Shown: positions 11,059 through 21,840 of the stretch, in pieces | Position numbering within the stretch: the stretch's first letter is position 1 | How the letters are laid out: every line of letters starts with the position of its first letter | Assembly (NCBI GenBank): GCA_022559845.1 | Contig: CM040121.1 | Coordinates: forward strand, 514,022,566 to 514,086,565 | Source of the DNA: Amorphophallus konjac | Lineage: Eukaryota; Streptophyta; Magnoliopsida; Alismatales; Araceae | Reading direction: 5' to 3' | DNA: 64,000 nt | The notes under the pieces: model-generated | The model's input: the letters and a program-made list of their open reading frames with translations, nothing else | Databases searched by the model: none | What the model was told of the DNA's origin: nothing | Translations under genes and position numbers: made by a program

Positions 11059-12328
11059 TGTAGACGCCTAATTTCAGACATCTTACAGACCTTATCTAGC
11101 CATCATAGAAGTGATACCTTTCCTTGGTTGATTGGGAGTGTGGGGTCTCATCCTTGTTTAGGTAGGCTCTACCTTGTCCCTTCGCGGATCCAACTTTTGA
11201 GGTATTAATACATATCTTTGCACTGATCTATAGGCGGCCAGGGTATTCGCCGCCTAGAACCCAAGGCGGCCAGATACCTGACCACCCAGCCAGACTAAGG
11301 TGGCCAGAGAGTTGGCTGCCCACATCCCAAGGTGACCAGACTCCTGGCCGCCCAATTCCTCAAAGCGGCCACAACCTTGGCCGCCCAGCCTCCTTTGAAC
11401 GGCCATTGACCTAGCCGCCTCCTAGTAACTGCCCATCAACTCCACGATCCGCCCACTCCGGGCATGTCCTCCGTAACTGTTCCCCACTCGGAGGGGGGGG
11501 GTTCGAGACTCACGTAGCCTCACACGCACTCTATGTCGAATGTTTTTGAGGGAGGGAAAGGGCCCACATACAAAAACCCATTCCGAACCATCTCACGGAG
11601 GGTTGGACATTTTTCGTGAGGGGGGAGACATTTCGAGAGGTCCTGGGAGCTCGGAGAGTCCTTCCTCACATCCGCCTGGTCGAAGAGCTTCATCCACGGG
11701 AGATAGTCTGTGTCTTCCTGCAAAAGAGCTTCATCCACGTTGAAGGCGGCCATCGACATGGCCGCCCACCACCTCTGAACGGCCATATAGTTGGCCGCCT
11801 CTTGTTGGTCGATGGGCAAACCCCGTCCTTCTTCCCTTGTTCTCCCTCTTGCCACGTTTCTTTCTATTTTACCGCATTACGTGCATATTAGACTTGCCTA
11901 GATTCCTTTTTAAAGAGGTTTTCCAATCTGAAACATAGGGAAGGCAGATGGTCGAAAGTCTCGGCCATCCCCCTTCCCAACCCCCTTCCCGATATGATTG
12001 ACCCCATTTGCATGTCTCTTTTACTTCTCTGAGCATATACTGCATTTCCTCAGTCTAATGGTCTATTCTTTATTTGCTGGATAATTTGCAGGAACTTCAT
12101 CACCGACTCGCAGAGCTCCCCGTTCTTGGCCGTCCGAGAGCGAGGACAGGAAGAACCCACATCTCCCACTTCAAAGACATTGTGATCATCCTATCCCTGT
12201 GAGGCTCAGGTATAAGACTCTGGCGATCACTCAATTTCTTTCTTTCTAACCCGTGCACTGTAGGCATCAACAACAGTTCGGAGAGAGCCACACACTCGCG
12301 CTCGCCGGCTGTCTTTCCGGCGCCTACA
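11059..12328. mobile_element. Probable solo LTR of an unclassified LTR retrotransposon
   Basis: The segment begins TGTAGACGCC and ends GGCGCCTACA, short imperfect inverted termini with TG...CA ends as in plant LTRs. The flanking pentamers GATAG (11054-11058) and CATAG (12329-12333) match at 4 of 5 positions and could be the target duplication. There is no internal region, PBS or PPT, so a solo LTR from intra-element recombination is the simplest reading. The minus ORF 11855-11520 has no recognised domain. Confidence 0.55.
11232..11432. repeat. Degenerate GGCGGCCA / TGGCCGCC repeats in the solo LTR
   Basis: About five imperfect units of roughly 38-42 bp alternate AAGGCGGCCAG with TGGCCGCCCA, giving local dyad symmetry. 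Another unit pair occurs at about 11743-11800. Many units are degraded (GGTGGCCAG, TGGCTGCCC). Confidence 0.7.
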
Positions 12329-12333
12329 CATAG

Positions 12334-12663
12334 TTTGCAGGCGGTCTATGTATTTTCATCCCAAAACTCAGTTTGGTACTTTATCATCCAAGAGATTCAC
12401 CATAGTAGCTCTGATTTAGCAAAATTGATCTCTAGTCCCATCATGCTTCAAAAACCCTTTTGTTTAAGCAGTGTACTTTTCAATGTCAATCAATTGTCCA
12501 TTTAGCTTTTAGAGCTATGGAGAGCAATTAGTGTTGCACACAATTTTGCACTGTGCTGACTAGGTTCCATGAATTGCATATTCTTTTGTTCTTATTTGCT
12601 CTACTCAAGATTTGGTTGGTTCTTAACCAAAACAAATGAAAAGAAATATTTGCTCTATTATTT
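12334..12663. other. Flank of the Tat array, with the match to the filler at 20183-20318
   Basis: Unique-looking AT-rich sequence. 12450-12516 is nearly identical (one visible difference over 67 bp) to the first arm and loop of the inverted-repeat filler at 20183-20250. The block directly abuts the Tat LTR on its right; TATTT (12659-12663) is the expected left target duplication, but its partner would lie outside the window. Confidence 0.7.
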
Positions 12664-13590
12664 TGTGGACGTGGGATTTTATTATTATTTTTTATATTTT
12701 TATTTTAAATCATTTGTTATTTACTTTATTATTAGGCGTGCCAGTCACCGGGGTGACAATTTTATTATGCGCTCGACTTGACTTGGTCAGTCGATTGTGA
12801 AGTCCGAGTCGGGACCAAAAGTCTGCCATACCATAAAGGCTATGACGTTAATTACGCCCTTCCTAAGAAGGACGACCCTTGATTAAACGCCAAAATAGGA
12901 GGCCACTCGGGGCGGCTAAAAACGAAGTGTATGATATTGAAACCCTTGTTATCATGGGAAGATAACTTAGTGCACGGCAGATTACTACACCAACATGACC
13001 ACCTCTTATGTGGCTCATGCCGGGTAGGAATAGGACACTGTCCACGCAGTGGCGGGACGGGGTCCGGACCATCATCGGGGAGATGTCCCCTTTCATATTT
13101 CTTATCCAGCCAAGGGCCTCACAGCATTCATATTCCCAGGGAGATTGAGCCGGACGGGGGGTGTGTGATGTGCACCTCCCGGGACTTATCGGGGCTAAAA
13201 CATCGATCGACATTTCGGCAGCACCTCCCCATAATCTGGATTATGCCCAGGGGAGAATAGACTATCACCCACGGAGTGCCGGGATGAAAGCCGAGAGAAG
13301 GAGGGAGCGAACCTCCCACATTGCACATGTATGCCCTGGGGCAATGTTTGACTCTTCCCCTTATAGGAGCCGGTGGCACTCATGCAGTGGCAGAGCTCAC
13401 CTTAGCTAAAGGGGTTGCTCATAAACCCGGTACGGATCAGTGGAACATAAGGGAGTCTGACCCCCTTTAATTTTATCCTTGGGACAGTTCTGGTGACTCA
13501 TGGACATCCCTAGGTGGGTTTGATAGAAGTGTTGGAGGCTCATTGGGTGGCAGGGTAGCCTCTCGGCACGGGTTCGAATGGGCATATGAG

Positions 13591-13620
13591 TTCCCGGCGC
13601 GAAGACCACCGCGCCGGGAA
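13591..13620. repeat. Perfect 11-bp inverted repeat TTCCCGGCGCG / CGCGCCGGGAA
   Basis: The arms 13591-13601 and 13610-13620 are separated by 8 bp. The shared LTR has the same structure at 45529-45558 with one base changed in the left arm (CCCGACGCG). It sits at the start of the CGGCGCG-rich part of the LTR. Confidence 0.85.
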
Positions 13621-13628
13621 GGGTTCCT

Positions 13629-14707
13629 CGGTCATCTAAAAAATTGTCACCTTCTTCTCTGCTCCTCTTCCTTTTCTCACTGCTGCCCCTCTCCCTTCTT
13701 CTCCGCCCTAGCCAGGCTACCCTTTCTTGGTCTAGTGGCACTCCGCCCTAGCCGAGCTACCCTTTTCTTGGTCTAGCGGCACTCCGCCCTAGCCGAGCTA
13801 CCCTTTCCTTGGTCTAGCGGCACTCCGCCCTAACCAAGCTACACCCGTTTCTTAGTCTAGCGGCACTCCGCCCTAACCAAGCTACATCCTTTCCTTGGTC
13901 TAGCGGCACTCCGCCCTAGCCGAGCTACCCTTCCTTGGTCTAGTGGCACTCCGCCCTAACCGAGCTACCTTTCCTTGGTCTAGTGGTACTCCGCCCTAGC
14001 CAGGCTACCCTTTCCTTGGTCTAGTGGTACTTCGCCCTAGCCAGGCTACCCTTTCTTGGTCTAGCGGCACTCCGCCCTAACCAAGCTACACCCTTTCTTA
14101 GTCTAGCGGCACTCCGCCCTAACCAAGTTACACCCTTCCCTTGGTCTAGCGGCACTCCGCCCTAACCAAGCTACACCCATTTCTTGGTCTAGCGGCACTC
14201 CGCCCTAACCAAGCTACATCCTTTCCTTGGTCTAGCGGTACTCCGCCCTAACCGAGCTACCCTTTCCTGGGTCTAGTGGTACTCCGCCCTAGCCAGGCTA
14301 CCCTTTCCTTGGTCTAGTGGCACTCCGCCCTAACCGAGCTACCCTTTTCTTGGTATAGCGGCACTCCGCCCTAACCAAGCTATACCCTTTTCCCGGTCTA
14401 GCGGCACTCCGCCCTAACCGAGCTACCCTATTCTTCGTCTAGCGGCACTCAGCCCTAGCCAAGCTACACCCTTTTCTTGGTCTAGCGGCACTCCGCCCTA
14501 GCCAAGCTACACCCTTTTCTTGGTCTAGCGGCACGCCGCCCTAGCCAAGCTACACCCTTCCTTGGTCTAGCGGCACTCCGCCCTAGCCGAGCTACCCTTC
14601 CCTGGTCTAGTGGCACTCCGCCCTAGCCAAGCGACCCTTCCCTTGGTCTAGTGGAACTCCGCCCTAACTAAGCCACCCCTTATCTCGATCTAATGGCATT
14701 CCGACCT
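13629..14707 (-). repeat. Composite insertion: LTR-derived piece plus inverted 41-bp array
   Basis: Absent from the LTR at 44603-47748, where the flanks are joined by a short unrelated segment. 13651-13695 duplicates, with one visible change, the LTR's own 16173-16217 (TTCTTCTC[C/T]GCTCCTCTTCC...). 13702-14707 is about 24 units of the Tat tandem array in reverse complement. It ends with GGCATTCCGACCT, the reverse complement of the array's left boundary as seen in the right copy (AGGTCGGAATGCC at 56618), whereas the left copy has AGCTCGG at that point. Confidence 0.85.
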
Positions 14708-15215
14708 GGAGTTCTCGGCGTAGGCAAGCAAGAAAGCAAAGGGGTCTTACGGCACCAAGGCAGAAGGGTGAAGGGGTTAGGCTCCCGGCGTGGCAAGGAG
14801 GCCAAGTAATTAGGGCTCTCGGCGCTAGAAGGATGCCAGAGGGTGAGGGTTCTCGGCGGGTTCAACATGGAGGGTTCCCGGCGCGACGAGGAAGAGGCCA
14901 GGAAGTAGGCTCTCGGCGCAAGGCCAAATGGCCAAGGGAGGTTGTCGGCGCCAGGGCCAAATGACCAAGGGTGTGGGCTTCTCGGCGCAAGGGCAAAGAG
15001 GCCAGGAGTTCCCGGCGCTGGCTTCCCGGCGCGAAGAGGAATTGCTCAAAGTGGGGGGGTTCCCGGCGCGCAGGGGAGAAGGCCAGAGGATGGGCTTCCC
15101 GGCGCGGTGGCAAAGCAGCCAGGGGGGTTCCCGGCGCGGCCAAGATGAAAAGGGGGTTCCGGCGCAGGCTTCTCGGCGCAGGTAAGGAGGTGGAGTTCTC
15201 GGCACGGGAAGGCTC
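14708..15215. repeat. CGGCGCG motif cluster in the LTR
   Basis: About 16 short sites of the form TT[CT][TC]CGGCGC[GA] occur at irregular 20-60 bp spacing (for example TTCCCGGCGCG and TTCTCGGCGCA). The matching cluster in the shared LTR is at about 45608-46125. The local sequence is CpG-rich. No function is known to me. Confidence 0.8.
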
Positions 15216-16746
15216 GCGCCGAGGACTGTTCATCTGCTTTACTGTTTGTGGAGCCGAGATGTATGAGGGCGCCGGGATGAGAAACAGAGCTTTACGGTAC
15301 CCTGTTCTTGGATTTGTTGAGGATTCAGGGTTTTCCTGGTGATTCAGGCCAAGATAGACGGGCCTTGGGAAATCAAAGGAGATCAATTCATCAGACTGCA
15401 ACTAATTTTGGCTTGGGTTTCAAAGGGAAGGCCAGAAGCGGAGATTGATTTGGGGGAAACATGGTTTAGGGTGTCTCTGTCACCATCGCTCATAATAATC
15501 CCTGAGGACAATTTTGATATACTCTTCATCATCTGGGGGCTAAGAGATGGTTGTCTCTGGCCCCGGGGATGACTTCAGCAAAGCTGATGAGCATGAATAT
15601 AACATCTAAAATCGAATAGCGGTTGCTATACATCTACGCTTTGCTTCAGAGGCCAAGGGATAGTCTGTCCCTGGCTCGGAAGTAAGCACGAGCAGCGTTC
15701 GAGAACCCGGCGAACAAACAGGCGATCAATCGAACCGGGGAGGGGGATAGCATGCTACTGAATCTAAGAAGAGACAGAAAACATGGGGAGATAGCAATAG
15801 GGTTTCGGATAAATAGACAGCAACCATCAACTGGAGCCTGTAGTGTTCATTCATTCGAATATCACGATTACATTCGCACATCGGAGGCAATACATAAAAG
15901 AAGGTACAGGGAGACTATGCTTTGCCCTAGCGGAGTAAAACCGGCTGTGATATCACAGCATACATCAGAAGGGGGAAGAAGTAGAAGCAATCGAAATTAG
16001 AAGAATGAACTACAGAAAATGGGGAGGGGAGGGCGGAGCATTGACTCCTCTCCCTCCCCATTGCCCACCTTCGATCAGGCTTCGAACTCCTTTCTTCTTT
16101 TGCCCTTCTGCTTCTTCCTCTCTCGGATCAGATTGCAGGCTCAACTCTCTTCTCCTTTTTCGTGGCTATCTATTCTTCTTCTCCGCTCCTCTTCCTTTTC
16201 TCACTGCTGCCCCTCTCCGGTAGCTCTTCTTTTTTTTTTCTTCTCTTCGAATGAGGGGGTTTTATATCCCTCATTGGTATCCTATCGGCCGGCCTGTCCC
16301 GGCACGCCTCAATCGTAGGCAGACCTCCCGACGCGTAGGACTTCAGCTTCTCGGCGCCGCTTTTGGGCTTCGACAAGGGGATCCCGACGCCACTTTTATA
16401 GGCCCATTTAGGGCTTTTAAGACCTCACATAGACTTCGGCCTTTATTGTTCCTTCAAATGTATCAGAACCCGAGAAGGCCCTCCACTGGTGACACAGCTT
16501 CTATTGAGATCATTCATAGATTTTCATCAGTCGGTAGCCTGGCTTTGGCCTGAAAAGACTTCAGCCAGGTGACTGCTATTTCATCAGTGCCGTCGTTTGA
16601 CTGACAATGGCATCAGACATCAGCTTGGCCGGGAAAAGGCTTCGGCCGGGTAGATGGTTGACGAACTCCGTCATTGATCTTTCACTATTGGTCTGATCTT
16701 CCTTTCAATTCCATTTCTGCCCTTGCTCATTTTCAAGGTGTCAACA

Positions 16747-16765
16747 AATGCCCCCCACCTGCGGG
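16747..16765 (-). promoter_or_regulatory. Polypurine tract, left Tat copy
   Basis: On the minus strand AGGTGGGGGGCATT immediately precedes the LTR start TGTTGACACC. This is the expected plus-strand primer of reverse transcription and fixes the LTR boundary at 16746. Confidence 0.85.
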
Positions 16766-17512
16766 CGGCGTAAGCGCAGAATAAGCGGCACGGGGTCTAC
16801 AGGTGCCTTTCATCATTCGAGGGTATCTTCCTCCATTTCTCTTTGACATTGTTCTTTGGCTTAATCATGTTGCTGTAGCAATATTATGCACATGTATCTT
16901 TCATTTTCATGTTTTTTTCATCTCCATATCTTCTGATTTTATTGTCAGCACTTTGGAGCCTTCTTGACCCTGCCTTGGGCTTCTCGGCGCGAGGTAGGAC
17001 CCTTCTCGGCGCGGGTGCTTCTCGGCGCGTCCTGTTGTCGGTGCGGGCATCTCGGCGCGGCCTTCTCGGCACGGGCGTCTTCGGCGGGGTTCTCGGCGCG
17101 CCCCCTTTTCTTCCGGCCGACGGGGGGCTCTCGGCGCGCTTTTCTTCACGCCGAGAAGTCCCTCTTTCTTCTTCTTTTTAACCCCCCCGAGATGGTTTTT
17201 ACCTCATTTCTTACCTCTCCCTTCTCTCTCTTCATCTCGGCGGCGGCGGTGAGCTCCCCCCCCTCCGAGAGCCTTGTCGCCTTCCCCCCTTGTTGACCCA
17301 TTCATTCTCGGGTAGGTTCATTATGTGGGATTGAGTCCCATTTTATGCTCGGGATCACTCCCTCTTGGTGGATGACTCCCTATTTTTCTTGGGCAGACCC
17401 CGGACAAGAGGAGATGCTGCCGAAATTTAATTGGAACTATTTATTTAATCATTACATGCTCCTTCATCTTTCCGATGCTTATTTTCATCTTTTCTTGATT
17501 GCAGTCACTGAC
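16766..17512 (+). promoter_or_regulatory. Presumed 5' region of the PMD gene, left copy
   Basis: It lies between the polypurine tract and the PMD start. It contains a second CGGCGCG cluster (about 16980-17155: TTCTCGGCGCG, TCTCGGCGCG and one inverted CGCCGAGAAG) and a pyrimidine-rich stretch ending TTGATTGCAG just before the ATG, which looks like the acceptor of a leader intron. The upstream 56 codons in frame from 17345 are therefore probably intron or leader, not protein. Promoter activity is inferred from position only. Confidence 0.5.
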
Positions 17513-20176
17513 ATGGCTTCCGACTCTTCTGCTGCGGCTTCCATGACTGTGGGAGCGAGTTCATCGGCTCAGCCGGACATATCTCGGGCTTCAGTCAACT
17601 GGTTGAATGTGAATAGTCTGAGCTTTGGCTATAACCAGATTGCTACTGTCGATGAGTCCTCTGATTCCGAGACTGACACAGTGCCGTCTTCCGGAGTCTA
17701 TTCTTCCACAGAAGGTATTGATTTCAGAAGGGCTGCTGACTACCGTCCGGACCTGCCGAAGGATCGTCATCTGCTGCCATTTATCCGGACCTTCACCATA
17801 GGCGGAATGAGGGATTTCCTGCTTGCTCGGTCTGTGGAAGCGGCAATACTTGCTGACAGAGACAGCATGAAGGGTTCTGTTTATCGCGCCCTAGCTATAT
17901 ATCTCCCGGGTGAGCAGAAGGACTGGAATGCCGTGCTGGGCATTTCTGAATTAGAGCCGGAGAAGAAGATGCTGACCCGGGCTCCAGAGTTTACCCCGGC
18001 AAGGTGGGACCATGCAGCCGATCGCGTCCATCGGGAGATGCCCAACTTTGGACTTTTTCTAGCTCCTGCGAAGTGGGGTTACAGGGACGAGCCATTTATT
18101 CTGAACTGTCTGGCCGTTCAATTTAAATATCAGCTAGCTGCCGGCTGGTTTGGAGATACTAAAGTGACAGACGCCCATCTCTTCAGGGTAGGAGCAGTGG
18201 AGTTTACAGAATTTGTCTTGAAGGAATACGCCCCTTTACTGATTAGAGCTGGGGTATATCATAGTGTATTTGCCTCCAGGTTCCGCTATCCCATCTCTCG
18301 GGGATTATGTTGCGGCATGCTTGAAGTGTTCTGCCCACAGTTTAATACGTTCTATACAGCAGAAGGCGAGACTTCTCTCGATCTTTGGAGTCTTTCGCAG
18401 CTTTCAGGCCTGCCTATAGATGGGGAGCCATACGAGGAGGTCTGTCTAGACGACTCTGTAAAGGACGCCTCTGATGGAGAGGGCAGATATTCTTTTGGCT
18501 ACGCATACCGGTACTTGATGAAGGCTTATCGCACCATCTGTCTGGCCTACAGTAGGGGATCTTCCAAAGGATATCAACCCCGGGAAAAGAGCAGCAGATT
18601 GAGAGTCCGTGTAGGACAGTGGATACAGTACTTCTTCGGGGGTCCCTTGAAGTATACAGACTTCCCTTCCGTGGGACCGACTCCCGGTAAGCAGATCAGG
18701 GCCCCTCGTTACAAATCAGCATTGCCGGCTTCACTGCGCCGAGCAGGTGTAGACGGCCCGAACCCAGCAGGGGTTGACCCCATTACTCATTGTGCAGCTT
18801 ATCTGACCTTCTGGGTGTGCACTTTCGCTCTCCCCCAAGGGGACGAGACGACTATCAGACCGGAGGCTATATATCCGGCCTGTCAGATGGCTTGGGGGAT
18901 GAGACTATCTCTGTGCCCGGCGGCTTTGTGTTTAGTTTACAAATCGCTGGGAGATTTGCATAGACATCGGGTTCCCCGTTCCTTACGGACTATAGGTCCA
19001 TTTCATTTCTTCAATGCTTGGGTTTGCAGCATTTTCCCCGAGCTAGCCCCGAGAACTTTGCAGTCAGACACACTCCTCCCTCGGATGATTGAGTTTGCTA
19101 GCGCCGAACCCGGTCTTTTCTCAGAGCAGCTGTTTAAGATAAGGGGCAGGTTGACAAAAGTGCCTGTAGATGCTCCTGGCAGCATTCATTTCTGGAGCTT
19201 AGCAGCAGGTTCGGCTCCTTTAGTAGACCCTCAGAGGGAATGCAAAATGGAGGAGGTAGAAGTTTATGTCCATCCTGTTTCGGGGGCCAATGCCACCCGG
19301 CCCATATTAGAACCAGAACTGGTAAGGTGGGCTATGGCTATCTGACCCAGTGTATTGGTCTTCAGGAAGGGAGGCTTGCTCATTTTGGAGCCCTATTACC
19401 CATTCCGTTTTAGCAGAAACTTTGGCTACGATCAGCATATTCCTCCATCAGCTGCTCAGTTTCCTTTGGACAGCCGTGCCAAGCATGGGTCCTCCATTGC
19501 CAGTGACGGTCGGATATGGTGGGATTTCTTTCATCGCCGAGAGGGCGTAACTTTCAGGGTCCCGACCATTTCTAATCGTATTCCCCGTGTCACATCGGAA
19601 TATATTAAGTGGTGGAATACCCGTACCAATTTCTATAAAGATGGTAGAGGCGCCTTTTAGGATGTGGCCGAGCGCTCTTTCTTAAAGCGGCAATCAGGGC
19701 CTGTGTTTGAAATTGATGAGGTTCATCTGAAAAGGCTCTATTCACAGCATCCAAAGGAGGCGGAAACATATATTGCTAGGCGTCGGTCCTTAAAAGAGGA
19801 AGGTTCTGAAATACCCACTCCTGTCTTTTCTGAGATCAATGAAGATGCTTTTACAAAGGACCTGAGGCAGTTGGGCCACATAGGGAGTATTCATGTGGAG
19901 GTGCAGTATCCATTTCTCCCGGAGGAGCCTCTCCCGACTGCAGCCCCCTGGAGGGGCCCGGTGGACAGATTTCATCCTTATTGGACGTTTGTGCGGAGGG
20001 AAGACCGCACCCAGACATATTATCAGCACACTTCTTGGCTTTTTGTACTGCTGAATGTTCACGGGCTGTCAGTAGAGAACCCGATAGCTGGCATTCTGAA
20101 TAAGCCGCTTTTTATTTCTTTTCATTATGTCGACGGCTGGTGTATGGATTATCTCGGCCTGTTTCAGTACCTCTGA
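17513..20176 (+). pseudogene. Plant mobile domain (PMD) gene, left Tat copy, truncated
   Basis: The start is taken at ATG 17513 (MASDSSAAASM), just after an intron-like acceptor. The Ser-rich N-terminus is followed by a plant mobile domain (PF10536 type): FIRTFTIGGMRDFLL, then AEGETSLDLWSL...LSGLPIDGEPYEEV about residues 284-310, and a basic C-terminal portion. It is antisense to gag-pol. Three defects are visible against the right copy: CGA to TGA at 19343-19345, TGG to TAG at 19658-19660, and loss of everything after about 20176 (the C-terminal exons) at a filler-bearing deletion. Apart from these changes the frame is continuous to 20176. The PMD family includes host nuclear proteins (MAIN/MAIL type) and transposon-borne forms; a role in this element is unknown. 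Confidence 0.8.
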
Positions 20177-20325
20177 CATCTGAAAAAACCCTTTTGTTTA
20201 AGCAGTGTACTTTTCAATGTCAATCAATTGTCCATTTATCTTTTAGAGCTAAATTGATTGACATTTAGATCTAATGACAATTGATTGACATTGAAAAGTA
20301 CACTGCTTAAACAAAAGGAGATTAT
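20177..20325. repeat. Snapback inverted-repeat filler at a deletion junction
   Basis: Perfect 43-bp inverted arms (20190-20232 and 20276-20318) surround a 43-bp loop. Arm 1 and part of the loop match 12450-12516 outside the element. The right copy shows about 3.75 kb of PMD and repeat sequence (roughly 51190-54940) missing at this point. The filler is followed by GATTATCTCGGC, a repeat of sequence just upstream at 20147-20158. Confidence 0.85.
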
Positions 20326-21840
20326 CTCGGCTGAAGCCTCCCGAGAGGAAGACCTCATCGGTGGGGCATAGAGCCAGGTGACCGACGGAAGGCTTCATCG
20401 GTAAAGGGGAGGTGAAGGCAACGTGCCGGTTGGCATGGAACTTCTGAATTACCACATTACTGACCCAAGCGCCCTGTCGGGTTTTCGCCGGAGCCAGCCC
20501 CCTCTTGCTTTTGCCCACGTGTCCTTTCGGATTTTCACGTGGCGGGGTACCCGATTTTGCCTGCAGTGCCCTTTCGGGTTTTCACCACAGCTAGGTTTTA
20601 GCCATTTTTGCCCTTGTCCAGAATGTCTGAACAAGTCTGGCGGGGTATCTCTATTTTCAACCCCATTTCTATATATGTACTTTTTGTCGTTTTCTTTCTC
20701 TTTTCTTTTTCATTGTCCTTTCTGGGACCAGAACTTTCATCCTATGGACCATGGCGCCATATGTTTATTGTGGACACACGATCATTGATGTGGGTGTCAA
20801 CATCAATGCAAAGGGAAGTAGGGTTTCATGATCTATCCAGACGAAAGGTCCGAATTGATTTAGAGGATATAGATAGCAGCTCGGGCACGAGGCCGTTTGC
20901 TGAAAATATGAGTTTCATCGTTAATGTGGGGTTTAACATTAACGCAAAGGAATAGAGTTTCATGATCTATCCAGACGGAGGGTCTGAATTGATTCAAAGA
21001 GTAGTGTTGTGCTATGTCAGAGCGGACGGAAGGTCCACCTTGGATGGATTTTGGCGTCGATCAGGCAGCGTGCCAATCGATCGATAACGGGTTTCATCAT
21101 TGGTATTAGCTCATCCCAATGCAAGGATTTCATATGCTTCATCAGGATAGACGTAGGGTCAAAACTGGGTAGGGTTTTATCATTGATATTAGGTGAGGTG
21201 CCAATCAATCAATGGCGGTTTTCATCATCGGTGTTGTATTTATACCAATGCAAGGAGTTCATGGATTTCATCAGGATAGACGGAAGGTCTAAACTGGAGA
21301 GGTTTCATCATTGATCGGGCAGTGTGCCAATCGATCAACAGCAGGTTTCATCGTGGTGGGTCTTAGACAGAAACAAGTGGAAGTGTTTTATCAAAACAGA
21401 CGAAAGGTCTATCCCGAGGTGGGCATATTATCGAGGGAATTTTTCTTGAGCAATGCATGAAGGCTTCAACAGAATAGACGTAAGGTACATTCTGGATGGG
21501 TTTAATCGTTGATCGGGCAAGGCGCCGGTCGATCGACGAGGAGTTTTATGGTGGGAGGTGAGGCTTTCTTTGGAATCACCACATTACTGACCCAAGCGCC
21601 CTTTCGGGTTTTCGCCGGAGCCAGCCCCCTCTTGCTTTTGCCTACGCGCCCTTTCGAGTTTTCACGTGGCGGGGTACCCGATTTTGCCCGCAGTGCCCTT
21701 TCGGGTTTTCACCACAGCTGGGTTTTGGGCCATTGTTGCACTTGTCCCTAATATAGGGGCAAGTCTGGCGGGGTATCTCTATTTTTAACCCCATTTTTAT
21801 TTTCTTTTATTCTTCTTCTTTTTTTTTTAGAGGGTGACAG
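20326..21840. repeat. Noncoding repeats between the PMD gene and the 41-bp array, left copy
   Basis: It holds two direct copies of a ~200-bp segment (about 20450-20660 and 21575-21790; shared 'CGGGTTTTCGCCGGAGCCAG' and 'ACGTGGCGGGGTACCCGATT'). Between them are degenerate short repeats built from GATAGACG[TG]AAGGTC[TC]A, GTTTCATCATTG and GCCAATCGATCAA modules. No coding potential is recognised; the small ORFs here recur only because the repeats recur. Confidence 0.75.

Larger units (their letters stand above)
12664..16746 (-). repeat. Tat 3' LTR, left copy (4083 bp)
   Basis: It aligns along its length to 44603-47748 but is about 0.94 kb longer. The main length difference is the composite insertion 13629-14707; the shared LTR in turn carries about 140 bp after 47453 that is absent here, and small differences occur in the motif cluster. 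Over the first ~880 bp I count about a dozen substitutions against the shared LTR. Peptides called in this LTR on either strand (for example 14862-15401 minus) are Arg/Pro/Gly-rich products of the CGGCGCG repeats, not genes. Confidence 0.85.

Noticed and set aside
14862..15401. Arg/Pro-rich protein (179 codons, minus), and its counterparts at 45576-46146
   Set aside because: Produced by CGGCGCG repeats in the LTR; open frames exist in several phases and change between copies through indels.
20190..20318. MITE with 43-bp TIRs
   Set aside because: No target duplication flanks it, it sits at a deletion junction, and one arm matches nearby flank sequence, so templated filler is the better reading, though a MITE is not excluded.
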